From the NCBI RefSeq assembly GCF_963678635.1, contig NC_087062.1, positions 26,438,833 through 26,502,832 of the forward strand: a stretch of 64,000 nt of DNA, read 5' to 3'. The stretch comes from Symsagittifera roscoffensis (Eukaryota; Xenacoelomorpha; Acoela; Convolutidae). The notes beneath the pieces are model-generated. The model was not told the DNA's origin, did no database searches, and worked only from the letters and a program-made list of their open reading frames with translations. Position 1 is the first letter of the stretch, and each line of letters begins with the position of its first letter. Positions 18,434 to 28,297 of this stretch are shown here, one piece after another. A program made the position numbers and the translations under genes.

Positions 18434-20120
18434 CCAGCTGGTTGACTATCGACCTGCAATCCCGTTCAACGCCTCGGCTGCGAATGGACACTGGCCTCTT
18501 CTCTGTTCTCTCGGTGACAGTCAACCGCTGCATGGTCTCCATCCACTCACGATCATGCCTATCCACTTCCCTGTCCAACAAGTCGCCGAGCTTTCCCATG
18601 ACGTCCGGCGCCACGTTCACCGTCCTGTTCAATAGAGCCATGCTGTTTATACCCAGCCTGGTCAGTTCTTGCTGTACCAAGTTGGATCGGACTAGCAGGT
18701 CCAACGGAACGGGTTCGCCTCTGGCTAAAAGCTTTATCTCCGCGGCCGTCTCCACTGGAAGGTCATGGTGTCCAGGTATAGGATGTCCTGATTTGTCTAA
18801 CCACCTAGTAAGTGGCAGCTTATCGTAGGTTTCTTTGTCCAGAAAGGAAAACCCGTCTTTGATCTCTGATTGGTTAGCCTGCTTCTCCTCGAGGCGCTCA
18901 TAAAATTCTGTCTTTTTACTGAGGCTATCTGCGTTCTGGTGCTTGTCACGGGTACGGTGCTCTATGATCATGTGGTATCCATCCAGGCGCACAATCCAAC
19001 GACCAATATAGCTTTGGTCCATCGAATAGGTTTTCAGCCAGGCAAGGGCACGATTATCCACACGTAACTTGAAGGGAGCACTCCCCAAGTAGGCCCTGTA
19101 TTTTTCCACGAAAGTGATCACCGCAAACATCTCCGCTTTTGGTGCGCCGTACTTCATTTCAGTATCACTCAGGACTTTACTCCCGTAGGCTGTCGGACAA
19201 AGAACCGTTCTCCCGTTCCACTCCTGCTCCTGGTGAAGTATGCCCGATATCGCAACCACTGATGCATCCGTGTCCAGCACGAACATTCCCTTCTCTGTTG
19301 GCATGCCGAGGACCGGGGCCTCGCAAAGTTCACGTTTGATGTTTTCAAATGAAACTTGTGCCTCATCAGTCCAAGTGAACTTTTTGCCCTTGTTTCTCAT
19401 CAACCTCTGCATGGGGTATATTTTGTCAGCATACCCCTTGATGAACTCTCGATAATAATTAGCGAATCCCAAAAAACTCATCAGCTGTGTATCTGTTTTA
19501 GGTGCCTTCCAGGTCAGCACCGCTTCAACCGCTTCGGGATCTGGTCTCACTCCATGTTTGTCCACCAGGCGGCCCAGATACTTTATGGAATCCCTGAGGA
19601 TTTCACACTTAGAGGGTTTACATTTCAGACCCGCCTGCTTCATGCAAGAAAACACCTCCTCCAACCTCTCTATGTAGTCTTCTAAGGTTGGTGTTGCAAT
19701 CACGACATCATCGACATAACACATGATGAGATTCCCGTATTTCTTAATGACGCTCGTGAGTGCCTGGGCCATCAGTCGCTGGAATGTGGCCGTCGCGTTG
19801 CACAATCCGAATGGCATCCTCTTCCACTGGAACAATCCCAGCTCACACGCGAAGCCTGTTTTCTCTCGATCTTGCTTTCTGAGTGGCACTTGCCAGAACG
19901 CAGAGCCCAAATCCAACGTCGTGAAGAACTTCGCGTCTCCCAGCTTGGATAGGCTCTCATTGATGCGGGGAATCGGGTATGCGTCCTTTATAGTCACTGC
20001 GTTCAGATAACGGAAATCACAACAAAATCTGAGTTGTCCCCCTTTCTTTTTCGCCATGACCACGCCACAAGCCCATGGGGACTTCGACAAGAAAGTTGGA
20101 ACAACTAGACAGCCCATCAT
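18405..20120 (-). CDS. giant element reverse transcriptase and RNase H
   Basis: 571 codons on the minus strand. RT motifs in order: SPWACGVVMAKKKGG, RFCCDFRYLNAVT, FFTTLDLGSAFWQVPL (first Asp), RMPFGLCNATATFQRLM, CYVDDVVIA (YVDD), SIKYLGRLVDKHGV. RNase H: FVLDTDASVVAISGIL (Asp), KAEMFAVITF (Glu), LRVDNRALAWLKTYS (Asp), KHQNADSLSKK. It ends SSMPKEVL at the stop inside the 36-bp duplication. The start is not an ATG: the usual ~90 N-terminal RT residues are missing, and the frame is joined near 20100 to the protease region by a deletion. Ty3/gypsy-type pol. Confidence 0.92.
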   Translation of the reverse strand: MMGCLVVPTFLSKSPWACGVVMAKKKGGQLRFCCDFRYLNAVTIKDAYPIPRINESLSKLGDAKFFTTLDLGSAFWQVPLRKQDREKTGFACELGLFQWKRMPFGLCNATATFQRLMAQALTSVIKKYGNLIMCYVDDVVIATPTLEDYIERLEEVFSCMKQAGLKCKPSKCEILRDSIKYLGRLVDKHGVRPDPEAVEAVLTWKAPKTDTQLMSFLGFANYYREFIKGYADKIYPMQRLMRNKGKKFTWTDEAQVSFENIKRELCEAPVLGMPTEKGMFVLDTDASVVAISGILHQEQEWNGRTVLCPTAYGSKVLSDTEMKYGAPKAEMFAVITFVEKYRAYLGSAPFKLRVDNRALAWLKTYSMDQSYIGRWIVRLDGYHMIIEHRTRDKHQNADSLSKKTEFYERLEEKQANQSEIKDGFSFLDKETYDKLPLTRWLDKSGHPIPGHHDLPVETAAEIKLLARGEPVPLDLLVRSNLVQQELTRLGINSMALLNRTVNVAPDVMGKLGDLLDREVDRHDREWMETMQRLTVTERTEKRPVSIRSRGVERDCRSIVNQLVSSMPKEVL

Positions 20121-21750
20121 CTGTTTCCGACTTCATTGAAAACAATTTCCTAGAAGATTTCAATTCGTTCACTCTCTTCATTATACATTCTTGGTTCGCA
20201 TGCAATGGACATTTAGTTACATCAAACTTTTTCAAGTTCTCCACACTCTGAAAGTCTGTGTTCAGAGGAAAAGCGTAGCCAAGTTTCTTTCCCCTCTGTA
20301 TTGTCACTGTTGTTGCTTCTGTGTTCAATAACACACTCACACACAGTCCGCTCTGAGTGAGTGAGAAGCTTCTTCCTAAAATAGCCGAGCTTTTACTGTT
20401 TGGATTTGGTACCAGACACACCTGTCTGTCATTGCTGAGTTCATTCAAGTTCCTCGTCCTAAACGTCGCTACTACGGCTTGGTTTGGTTTTAATCTAACT
20501 TTTCGATCGAGAAAAATTGGCACCTTGGCCTGGTTAATTAAGATCTTATTAAGAGGTCTCTTTTCATACTTTCTCTCAGGATCCTTGATCCTAATCAACC
20601 CGTCATTGAGATCGATCGTGACGTCAAAGTTGCGCACGAAATCCCTTCCTAAGATGAACTGATCGGATTCGTCCAAATTTTCCACTACTAGGAAGCTCAT
20701 CCAAAGATGTCTTCCTCCGAGTTGCAGTGAAATGATCGGGGTTCGTCCAGTCACATAGATCGCTCCCTGATTGGCAGCTGCCAACCTGATGTTTGTCGGT
20801 ATGAGATCCGACCTTTCGAAACCCATATCGGTCCAAGTTTTGACTGGCATGACACTAACCACTGCTCCCGTGTCTAGCAATCCCTTTACTGAAAGTTGCC
20901 TGCCTTGCACGTCCAGCACGTGCGCAGCCAGATCGGCCTCGCAACCTATATGCACCGCATCTTGTTCGAGCATCGCGTTGTGTCCGATTCGTCTAACCTT
21001 CAGCTCCTCTTGACCAATGTATATCCGGCCAATCTGATCGTTCGCATCAGTTATGTGATCTTTCGTGTAGATATTGATACCATCCACATTCATTAGGATC
21101 GGGTAAGGGCCATGGACATCGATATAATGTCCATCCACTTTCATCAGCCTCGGACCTCCCGTTGTGAGCAGCGCTCGCACTGCCCTGGAGTCCAGTATGG
21201 GATCTTTCTCCTTCAGGTAGTCGGCATAGATGTCCAGGTGGACTAGTGTAATCTCGGATGGTTCACTCAAGTTCTTGACCACCTGGTGCCCTGCGACTGA
21301 GATAATGGACGTTATTTTTGTCCCCTCTTTCGTCATGCCGAAAGTTTTACCAGATATAACGTTCAGTTTTAGTCCTTGTTTCCTGGGTTCCTCTTTGTCT
21401 TCTACTTTCGTCGTTTTACCCAGAATATTAAAACTTTCCCGAAGATCTGTGCTCTCCAGCTCCGACCTTACCCATTGCTCCACTTCTTTCGTGGCTAGGT
21501 CCTGTTTGACATTCTGCAGCGCTGTCCTTGCCGCCAGGCCGTAATCCACCTTGAGTGGGCTAGACGACTCTGCCTCGAGGTTCGAGGCTACCACCTCGTC
21601 AGGCAGTGTCTTTACCTTTTTGGTCGTGAAGGTGCTCGGTGTCGTCTCCTTCTTCCGAGATTCAGCCTCGTTCATCAGACGTGCTCGACTGGCCTTGACT
21701 CCCGAAAGCGCCTCTTCGTGGCGGGGATGTTTCGCGTCCGCTACTGCATC
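20017..21750 (-). CDS. giant element protease region
   Basis: 552 codons from an internal ATG (21675). The frame is open upstream to the gag stop at 21751-21753 and is the same frame as gag. Retropepsin signature: VKGLLDTGAVVSVMP (catalytic DTG) and, about 75 residues later, FILGRDFVRNF. Long N-terminal (~220 residues) and C-terminal parts are without recognised domains. The last ~35 residues after FSMKSETDDGL run out of frame over the start of RT, marking a deletion. It cleaves Gag-Pol in the virus-like particle. Confidence 0.85.
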   Translation of the reverse strand, partial: DAVADAKHPRHEEALSGVKASRARLMNEAESRKKETTPSTFTTKKVKTLPDEVVASNLEAESSSPLKVDYGLAARTALQNVKQDLATKEVEQWVRSELESTDLRESFNILGKTTKVEDKEEPRKQGLKLNVISGKTFGMTKEGTKITSIISVAGHQVVKNLSEPSEITLVHLDIYADYLKEKDPILDSRAVRALLTTGGPRLMKVDGHYIDVHGPYPILMNVDGINIYTKDHITDANDQIGRIYIGQEELKVRRIGHNAMLEQDAVHIGCEADLAAHVLDVQGRQLSVKGLLDTGAVVSVMPVKTWTDMGFERSDLIPTNIRLAAANQGAIYVTGRTPIISLQLGGRHLWMSFLVVENLDESDQFILGRDFVRNFDVTIDLNDGLIRIKDPERKYEKRPLNKILINQAKVPIFLDRKVRLKPNQAVVATFRTRNLNELSNDRQVCLVPNPNSKSSAILGRSFSLTQSGLCVSVLLNTEATTVTIQRGKKLGYAFPLNTDFQSVENLKKFDVTKCPLHANQECIMKRVNELKSSRKLFSMKSETDDGLSSCSNFLVEVPMGLWRGHGEKERGTTQILL

Positions 21751-23133
21751 CTAAAATTGAGTACAATCCGACTTGAAGTGTCCCTCCAAATTACAGAAGA
21801 AACACCTCGGACCATATTTCATGATGAGCCCTCTGACGTACTCTTCATGATCCTCGTCGGTCGCGTTTGCGTCCTCGAGAAAGTAGCCTATCGCCTTCAT
21901 GTTCTGTTTGTATGCAGAACACGCGGAAACGTGATGGTCCATCGAACCACAATTCGCACACGACCTCCTCTTATCCATGTCATCGCGAGGTTTGTACCAA
22001 CTGGAATTCGCACCAGTGTTTGTCCCGCTATAGTTGCCATAATTGCTGTAACGGTTTTGCGCCCTCGGTTTCATCAGTAAATACTCGCGTGACTTCATAC
22101 GCAAATCGTCGGGCGTGGGTACCTGGTCAAGTGACAGGGTGAAGTGTGTGGCCAACATCGTCTTCAACTCCTCACTCCTTACTCCGTCCATGAACTTCGA
22201 AGCAATCGCCAAGCTTCGCTCGGATATTCTCTCATCTGGGTTGCTTCTCCTCCTAAGCAATTCAAGGTCGTCCAAAAATTTATCTATGGATTTGTCATCT
22301 CTTTGACGCCTCTTTTCGAACTTCACCATAGCCTGGTGCCCTTGTACTCCAGAGCCGAAACGATTCAGCAGGATGTCGAATATCTTGCGAGCGCTGTCTC
22401 TCTCATTGGCTCTTTTCGCCATTACACAACTTAGTGCAGTACCCTCCAGGTTGCTCGTTAGCGCGCTGCACTCTTGTTTCTTGGAGAGATTCTCTTCCTC
22501 AAAGTGTAACTTCATCACCTCTATCCAAGTATCAATGCAGCCGTCTGACTCGTCTTTATATGACTTCGGCTTTTTCAGTGTCCTTCTTGACCTCTCTCCT
22601 CTCTCGGTCGACTTCGAGAGCTTGGTGATGAATGTTTCGAGAGATCTGTTCAGAGGCTCAAACATCGAGGCATACATCGTTGTGTCCTGTGAGACTGTAG
22701 TCAGATCTGGTACTGAACTGACTTGTGGCACAGTTGGCAACCTTGTCTCCGGGATAGCATCTGCCTCCGGCGGGACTGGGTTCGTCCAGCCAGGCCTCGA
22801 CGGGGCTGCCCTTGGCCGCTCCTTGTTTCTAGGTTCGTTGTTCGTTCTCGAGCTTTGCTGGGCTCTGGCATTGCTGCCCGTACCATTTCCATCACTCGCA
22901 TGGCGTGAGCGCTCCCTTGGGTTGGAATGCTCCTGCCAATTGTTCCCATTCAGGATCGCGTCGAGCTTCCGCATCATTAAGTCAGACTTTGCATCTAACC
23001 TTTTCTCCAGGCTAGTCATCGTGTGGGCGTAGGTACTATAATGATCGTTCAACAATCGTTCGATCTCCCTGGTCATCCTAGCCTCTCTTTCGTATGACTC
23101 CTTTTTGCCTGTGCCAGGCTCTCCGCCAGGCAT
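21751..23133 (-). CDS. giant element gag: capsid and nucleocapsid part
   Basis: 460 codons on the minus strand. A helical N-terminal half includes a retrotransposon-gag type capsid region (IDTWIEVMKLHFEEENLSKK, FDILLNRFGSG, RQRDDKSIDKFLDDLELLRRR). Near the C terminus are two zinc knuckles: CANCGSMDHHVSAC and CFFCNLEGHFKSDC (both C-x2-C-x4-H-x4-C). It ends with TAG at 21751-21753, after which the protease frame continues without shift. The N-terminal join to the preceding gag piece is a -1 shift at a run of five A. It packages the RNA. Confidence 0.85.
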   Translation of the reverse strand: MPGGEPGTGKKESYEREARMTREIERLLNDHYSTYAHTMTSLEKRLDAKSDLMMRKLDAILNGNNWQEHSNPRERSRHASDGNGTGSNARAQQSSRTNNEPRNKERPRAAPSRPGWTNPVPPEADAIPETRLPTVPQVSSVPDLTTVSQDTTMYASMFEPLNRSLETFITKLSKSTERGERSRRTLKKPKSYKDESDGCIDTWIEVMKLHFEEENLSKKQECSALTSNLEGTALSCVMAKRANERDSARKIFDILLNRFGSGVQGHQAMVKFEKRRQRDDKSIDKFLDDLELLRRRSNPDERISERSLAIASKFMDGVRSEELKTMLATHFTLSLDQVPTPDDLRMKSREYLLMKPRAQNRYSNYGNYSGTNTGANSSWYKPRDDMDKRRSCANCGSMDHHVSACSAYKQNMKAIGYFLEDANATDEDHEEYVRGLIMKYGPRCFFCNLEGHFKSDCTQF

Positions 23134-24191
23134 TGATCGGTGTTGCGAATCAACTGAGCCTGATCAACCCTCGCCTGCGACTTCACGTGCGTTAGTTCGT
23201 CTCTCAGATTCTCTTGACCTTTGTGAGCTCTCTCATCAACCTGATCTATTCTTTTAGTCATGTCCCGTCTCAGTTCATCCAGACCATTCATTACGCCAGC
23301 GAACATGTCACTTATGTCGCCAGTGGCCCCAAATGACGGGATTAGTCCCAGCGAAGATGAGGTCAACTGCGGCTGCAGCCTGGTGCTTGACGACGCACCG
23401 CCTTTTTGCTTGCTCATCGACGTCATTAATCTGTCGAAGGTTGATGACGATCCCATCGTTATCCCATCTGACATGGGCCTGGTCCGCGAGGCTGACGACG
23501 CCTTCCTGCTCATATCGTTCCTTGGGCACGGTGTGAAGTTCACATCTGGATGGGCTATCTCCGGGTAGTCATAACTGGAAGTTAAACCTACAGTTGGTAG
23601 TGACGCCATGCGCTCGTCGTACAAAGACTTCCAACTCTTCTTGGCCTTCGAACCCGGTTGTTCTTCACTCGGACTTATACTCGACATCATCGCGTTGTTG
23701 CTCTGCTTGGCCAGAGATGAGTGGGTACTAGCCGAATGTGAATAATCTCCCCTCCACCTATGACTCTTGGTCTCCGATTTGGACATTCCCTTGAATAACA
23801 CTTCCTCTCGCGGCTCGACCTCGGAACGCTCCGAGGTCTCCTCCGTCCTCTCGACTTCCTCCCGCTCGAGGTCCTCGCTCGGCTCAAATTCGGGTCGAAT
23901 GAGCGTCTGTTCTCCCTCGTCAAAGGGGTCCACAAGCGTTTCGCTCGCGGTTCCGGCTTCGGCGCTCCGCCTTTGATCGGCATCGAGGTTTTTCTCGCTC
24001 CCTAATCTCATTTCGCTCACTGAAAGATCAGGTTGACCTTTAGTCGATTCGGTTTCGGCAAACACGTCGGAGGCGCTGCTAAACGAGGACTGGCTACGCC
24101 TAGTTTTAAATTTTCGCGTGCTGCCCTTGCTCAGCCTGGGAATCTTAGTAGTCGATCCTAACGAGTCCCTGCGCTGCATGCTTTGTGACAA
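23073..24191 (-). CDS. giant element gag: N-terminal part
   Basis: 372 codons on the minus strand, the first coding segment after the leader. It is mostly Ser/Arg/Glu-rich and likely disordered (about residues 1-260), then a helical region (DELRRDMTKRIDQVDERAHKGQENLRDEL) that continues into the next gag piece after the frame change at about 23105. The first residues MSQSMQRRD offer two possible starts; the one at 24191 may be a non-ATG codon, and an ATG lies four codons on. No known domain. Confidence 0.7.
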   Translation of the reverse strand: MSQSMQRRDSLGSTTKIPRLSKGSTRKFKTRRSQSSFSSASDVFAETESTKGQPDLSVSEMRLGSEKNLDADQRRSAEAGTASETLVDPFDEGEQTLIRPEFEPSEDLEREEVERTEETSERSEVEPREEVLFKGMSKSETKSHRWRGDYSHSASTHSSLAKQSNNAMMSSISPSEEQPGSKAKKSWKSLYDERMASLPTVGLTSSYDYPEIAHPDVNFTPCPRNDMSRKASSASRTRPMSDGITMGSSSTFDRLMTSMSKQKGGASSSTRLQPQLTSSSLGLIPSFGATGDISDMFAGVMNGLDELRRDMTKRIDQVDERAHKGQENLRDELTHVKSQARVDQAQLIRNTDQCLAESLAQAKRSHTKERLG

Positions 24192-24540
24192 AAAACAATA
24201 TTCGTATGTCGAAAAGTCAGTATCAATCTCTTGGGTTTCTCAATGACAATCTTACTGACTCAGCTAGAGTTGCACACACAGGGCCTGCTCAGTATTGATA
24301 TAATGCTAACTCAGCCCTGTTGTATAGTATAACAGTATCACAAAGTTTTCACAAGATATAATCGACACACAAAACACAATGGATAATCAGATAAGAAAAT
24401 CCTACAGGTGACAGCGACTTTTGTCAGTATCAATTTATTGCCACACAATTTATCAAGTCACTGCTTTGTTAAAATTAAACAATCTTTGATAAAAAGCAGT
24501 GATGATTCAGAAACAGATCAATAAAACTTAGTCTTAAAGA

Positions 24541-24893
24541 AAAAGACTTCCCCCAATCGGAACGATCCGAAAGAGCAAAGCCAAGGACACAGTCTTCTCA
24601 AGTGGGTGTGTATTTGCCTAATACACCCACCGAGGTCTTCTTTTAGTTGCCCTGCAATTGCCCGAGCTGTCCTATTAAGTGGCTCAAGGCAACCTCTGAT
24701 CGAAAATTTCTAAAATCTATGAAAAAGCTCTCCCACACCCGGACTGCTCCAAGTGCACGAGAGTAGGGAACAACTTTTCTTCTCAACTGAGTGTGTATTT
24801 GCCTAATACACTCACCGAGGTGTTCCTTTATTTGTTCCCGGATTGCCCGAACTTTCCTATTAAGTAGCTCAAGGCAACCACACAACCAAAATC
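24541..24893 (-). repeat. two-copy ~180-bp tandem repeat in the leader, each with a hairpin
   Basis: Units are about 24541-24720 and 24721-24893. Shared blocks include TATTTGCCTAATACAC, CACCGAGGT, GATTGCCCGA-type and CTATTAAGT.GCTCAAGGCAACC. Each unit has an imperfect stem closed by TGCC: 24602-24630 (GTGGGTGT..ACACCCAC) and 24788-24814 (TGAGTGT..ACACTCA). Confidence 0.75.
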
Positions 24894-25049
24894 ACAACCA
24901 AAAAAAATTTTGTTCGGGTACTTCTGATGCACCCGATCTAGAATCCAAAGTTGATAACAAATTTCCGGGTCAAAATGGACTCTTATGATCCTTATAAGCA
25001 CACCTAATACCCTAATATGATCTTAATTAAATGGATATTTTCCGTTTCC

Positions 25050-27205
25050 CAAATTGCCACAGGAGGTTTCCTCAAGTTTCTAACAAGGAAGGTTGTTTAG
25101 AAGGTTTAAGACACTCCATAGGGTTACTTCGGAGGGTTGTTAAGACACTTAGCCTACTTCGGAGGGTACCTTAATCACCCAAGTTACTTCGGAGGGTCCC
25201 CTTAAATTTACTAAGGAGGGTCAATAAGATGCTTAGTATGCTCCGGAGGGTTACTTCGGAGGGTCTCCAAAATTTTCAAATTTCTGAGCCTCACTTAGAA
25301 GGGCCTTCAATTAACTTCAGAAAGCGTCAAAACAAGCTAAATTCTCTATGGGGGGGCTGTTTTAACTTCTTTGGATGACCTCGTGGAAATTTTCCACTAA
25401 GGAGGGTTGCTAAGGGCTTTAGCTGACTCCACAGGGTTACCTCGGAGGGTTCCCCAAAAATCAAGAAAAAAGGTTATGTTACCGTGATAAAGTCTCCAAA
25501 AGCGGTCCACCTGACTTAAAACCAGGTTGGCTGACACGGTCAACCTTCCCAGTTGGATAAAAAGGTGTTTTGATAAAATTTTCTACCGCTCGGAGGGTGT
25601 TTTGATAAAATTTTCTGCCGCTCGGAGGGTTACCTACGATTTGGACCCTCCGAACCAACAAATTCTAAAAAAATTTTCTTTTCCGCAATTATCAACCCAA
25701 AAACGGTTGCGGTCCGGAAAAGTGGTCAAAAACGTCGACTTATGGTACCAAAGTTATCCCGATCGGTTGGCTAGTCTTTGAGAAATTGCCAAAAACGTGT
25801 TTGTCCAAACGGCCTTTTTTCACCACCTATATAGGTTCTGAGAAACTTTTTCCGCAATTCCTATCGAAAGTGCCTAAAAAAAATTGAAACGAGCGTAGTA
25901 GCCCTGTACGGCACTCGAATAGTGCAAAAAACCAGATCAAAATTGGTTTGGTGACAAAAATTTGGCCAATAACTATCAAATTTGGACCCTCCGATTCCTT
26001 CCTTTTCCAATCCTTAAGTCGTTAGCTCTATCTACGGAGCTAATCGGAGGGTTACTCAAAAATTTTTCTGGCAGCCGAGCACGTTATGCTAGCACGCTCC
26101 TAATACAAAAAATTTTATTGCTCTAACTGTAAAAACTCAAAAACTCGATCCCCAAAACAGATTGACAAAATTCAGAAAATTATCTAAATTTTGACCGAAA
26201 AATTTTAGTTTTTTCCAACTTTTACTGAGTCTTTTCTCACGCGGTTTCTTTAGTTGGGGGGATCGAACTACGTAGCTACTCCCTATATAAAAGCTTTTTG
26301 CTGTTCGGAAAAGCTCGGATATCCAAAAATTTGGGGGTCTATAGTTTGTCAAGAATCAGTAATTTTCGACAAAATTTGGGTGTTTCTTGGGTCTAAATAG
26401 GAGATAAGTAATATATAGTAAGGACAATAATCTATTAGTAATCGTTAATGAATAGTACTATACCCTCCTTTGCACCAAAATACCCGAATTAAGACCCTTA
26501 ACTCGGAAATTTGTAATCGATGGAGGGTACAATCGGACCGTGCCAATCGTGCCCCCCACCACTTAAGTTTTAATGAAATAGTACCCGAACGATACTAAAA
26601 TTGTCTCAACGATACCCAACAGTTGTTGTGGATGTTGTCCCTATGTCCCTGTTGAGTGTGGAACACGTCGGTCAGCTTGCCACTCTACCCTCCGGTCACC
26701 GGCAAAATCACCATTAACGTGCTTAAATACTCAAATTACACTCAAGGGAGGGTATCCAACCCTTCACCAAAACACACAATCTTTCTATCAGAAACGATAT
26801 AAATCAATCTGAAACAACAACAAATAGGAAGGTCAGATCACATCTCGTCCGGAAACAACATATAAACTGTCACTTTACATTTTTTTTTTACTGTTTTTGG
26901 TCTTTTTTGGATTTTTTACTGTTTTTTGTACTTTTTTGTTTTTAAATAAATTTGTTTTTGGCTTTTTCTTGGTTATACACTATTTTTGTTTGGTTTTACG
27001 CTTTCTCTTTAATTGTTTTTGGTCCCGGGACCTTGGGACAAGCGGGCTCATGACTTCCCACCTAACCCTCCGGCCCCCGGAATTTTCAGTGTTAACTAAG
27101 TTAAAAAGCTAAATAGTACCAGACGGAGGGTACGCACCTTCCCCCTAGTACAATAACGGTCATTAAGGCCTCTAACTCGGGCATACGCCCGGAGCGGAGG
27201 GTTCG
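25050..27205. repeat. dispersed GGAGGGT motif array in the leader
   Basis: I count about fifteen GGAGGGT on the plus strand, many as CTTCGGAGGGT and densest at 25130-25270, and about five reverse complements (ACCCTCC, e.g. near 25645, 25985, 26690, 27067). Spacing is irregular, so this is a motif cluster rather than a satellite. In the element's RNA the motif reads mostly ACCCUCC. Confidence 0.65.
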
Positions 27206-27280
27206 TCGCTGAAACGCTTGCTGATCATGATGGTCTTATGCCTTTGACAGGCCCACCCAGGAGCGCCATAAAAACGTCTA

Positions 27281-28163
27281 TGTAACATTCGCGCAAATAC
27301 TACACAGCGACGGAGCCTAGAAAAAGTACCTATTAACGACTGGCAGGCGTCAGTTACCTTCATTCTACTCGTTTTTCACCGTCTCGACCTTGCCAGTTGA
27401 TTTTCTGGTCTGTCTAGGGCAAAGTAAAAAGTTACCATTTTTAGGCCATCAGTCAAACGACTTTTGATCAGCTTTCGTTTACATGCGAACACAACCACAT
27501 AGCTGAGTCTCGGATCCTCAGACTACGTGATTGCCATTAAAAACACGGCTCGAACAACCTATTTTAACATGTTTTTGTGTGCCAGTTCTATATTAAATCC
27601 ATTGGAGATGGATTGACCCTTTCCTCTCTCTAGCTACTCATATTCTAAAATATCAAATTATACCGGTGTTAATTCAGAGTTCTACGACATCCAAGTAACT
27701 ACAAAGTTAGTTTTATATAGTCCCTTCACATAAAACAGTCTCTGGGGGACCAAGCCTCCGCTCCCGTAATCTTCCTGAGATAACGTTCTTATCTCTTCCA
27801 ATTTGTGGCACGGGAGGGTTCCGTGGAATACTCCTTCCCCACTGAAGCTTCCTTCTCCACTAATATCCGCTGATAAGAGTCTTATCATGTGTTGTTGCCA
27901 CGATAAGAGGCTTCGTATTTTTCGTCTCTTGTGCGACCGTTTTTCACAATATTTGTCGTTGTTTTCTTTTTTCGTTGTTTTTCGTCAAATTGGCCGTCTT
28001 TTTGTATTTCTCAGAAAAGTTCACTTTTCAATCGAAATTTTGCAAATAAAAATTCTAGAATATTCCTACCCTCCTTCGCAATACTTTTTCGTTAATAAAG
28101 CCTTTATTCGTTCTTTTTCGTGTCACCGGAAGGTTGCGCTGTGCCATCTGGCAGAATGGCACA
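27281..28163 (-). repeat. 5' LTR of the giant element
   Basis: 883 bp. On the minus strand it begins TGTGCCATTC against element A protease sequence and ends GCGAATGTTACA. Paired with 4033-4915. Its TATA box at 27711-27719 would start the genomic RNA. Confidence 0.9.
27711..27719 (-). promoter_or_regulatory. TATA box in the 5' LTR
   Basis: Minus-strand TATATAAAA in the context GGGACTATATAAAACTAAC, conserved between both LTRs. It is the likely core promoter of the giant element. Confidence 0.6.
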
Positions 28164-28297
28164 TTCCGTGCGAGCTTGAACTTGATATAGCAATCGGTTG
28201 CTCCAGGGTCAATCAGTGCAAGTGCTTGATGAACGCCACCAATCAGTACCTTCTCATAAACGGTCTGTTTTAGCCTAATTGTTGTGATAAACCTGCC
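28164..28297 (-). pseudogene. element A protease, N-terminal half
   Basis: The minus-strand frame reads VYEKVLIGGVHQALALIDPG then ATDCYIKFKLAR up to the giant element's 5' LTR. This is the active-site half of a retropepsin; Pro follows the catalytic Asp where Thr or Ser is usual. The C-terminal half resumes at 4032 on the other side of the insertion. No gag is present: the LTR remnant follows at once, so element A had already lost gag. Confidence 0.75.

Larger units (their letters stand above)
24192..27280 (-). other. long noncoding leader of the giant element
   Basis: About 3.1 kb between the 5' LTR and gag without any significant open frame. It holds a two-copy ~180-bp tandem repeat with hairpins next to gag (24541-24893) and a scatter of GGAGGGT/ACCCTCC motifs (25050-27200). 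I found no convincing tRNA-complementary primer-binding site at the LTR edge: the first TGG on the minus strand is 12 bases inside (TGGCGCTCCTGGGTGG) and I cannot match it to a tRNA. Confidence 0.7.
4033..28163 (-). mobile_element. giant Ty3/gypsy LTR retrotransposon (~24.1 kb), nested in element A
   Basis: Bounded by two same-orientation LTRs (27281-28163 and 4033-4915), each TG...CA and about 98% identical (roughly 16-17 differences by eye). Order on the minus strand: 5' LTR, ~3.1-kb leader, gag with two CCHC knuckles, retropepsin, RT-RNase H, integrase with GPY/F module and macro-like C terminus, spacer, about 8.8 kb of additional coding sequence with an SGNH hydrolase, polypurine tract, 3' LTR. 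The flanks are the two halves of element A's protease, which proves insertion. Host bases next to the ends, TTTC and TTCC on the plus strand, may be a decayed 4-bp target duplication. Multiple stops and frameshifts make this copy non-autonomous. Confidence 0.9.

Noticed and set aside
26897-27112. Phe-rich 71-codon plus-strand frame
   Set aside because: It is a translation of T-runs in the leader of a minus-strand element, without a start context or homologue.
27250-27280. TGGCGCTCCTGGGTGG inside the 5' LTR edge as primer-binding site of the giant element
   Set aside because: It starts 12 bases from the LTR and lacks the T-arm complement seen in real sites (compare element D). I could not match it to any tRNA, so it is left unassigned.
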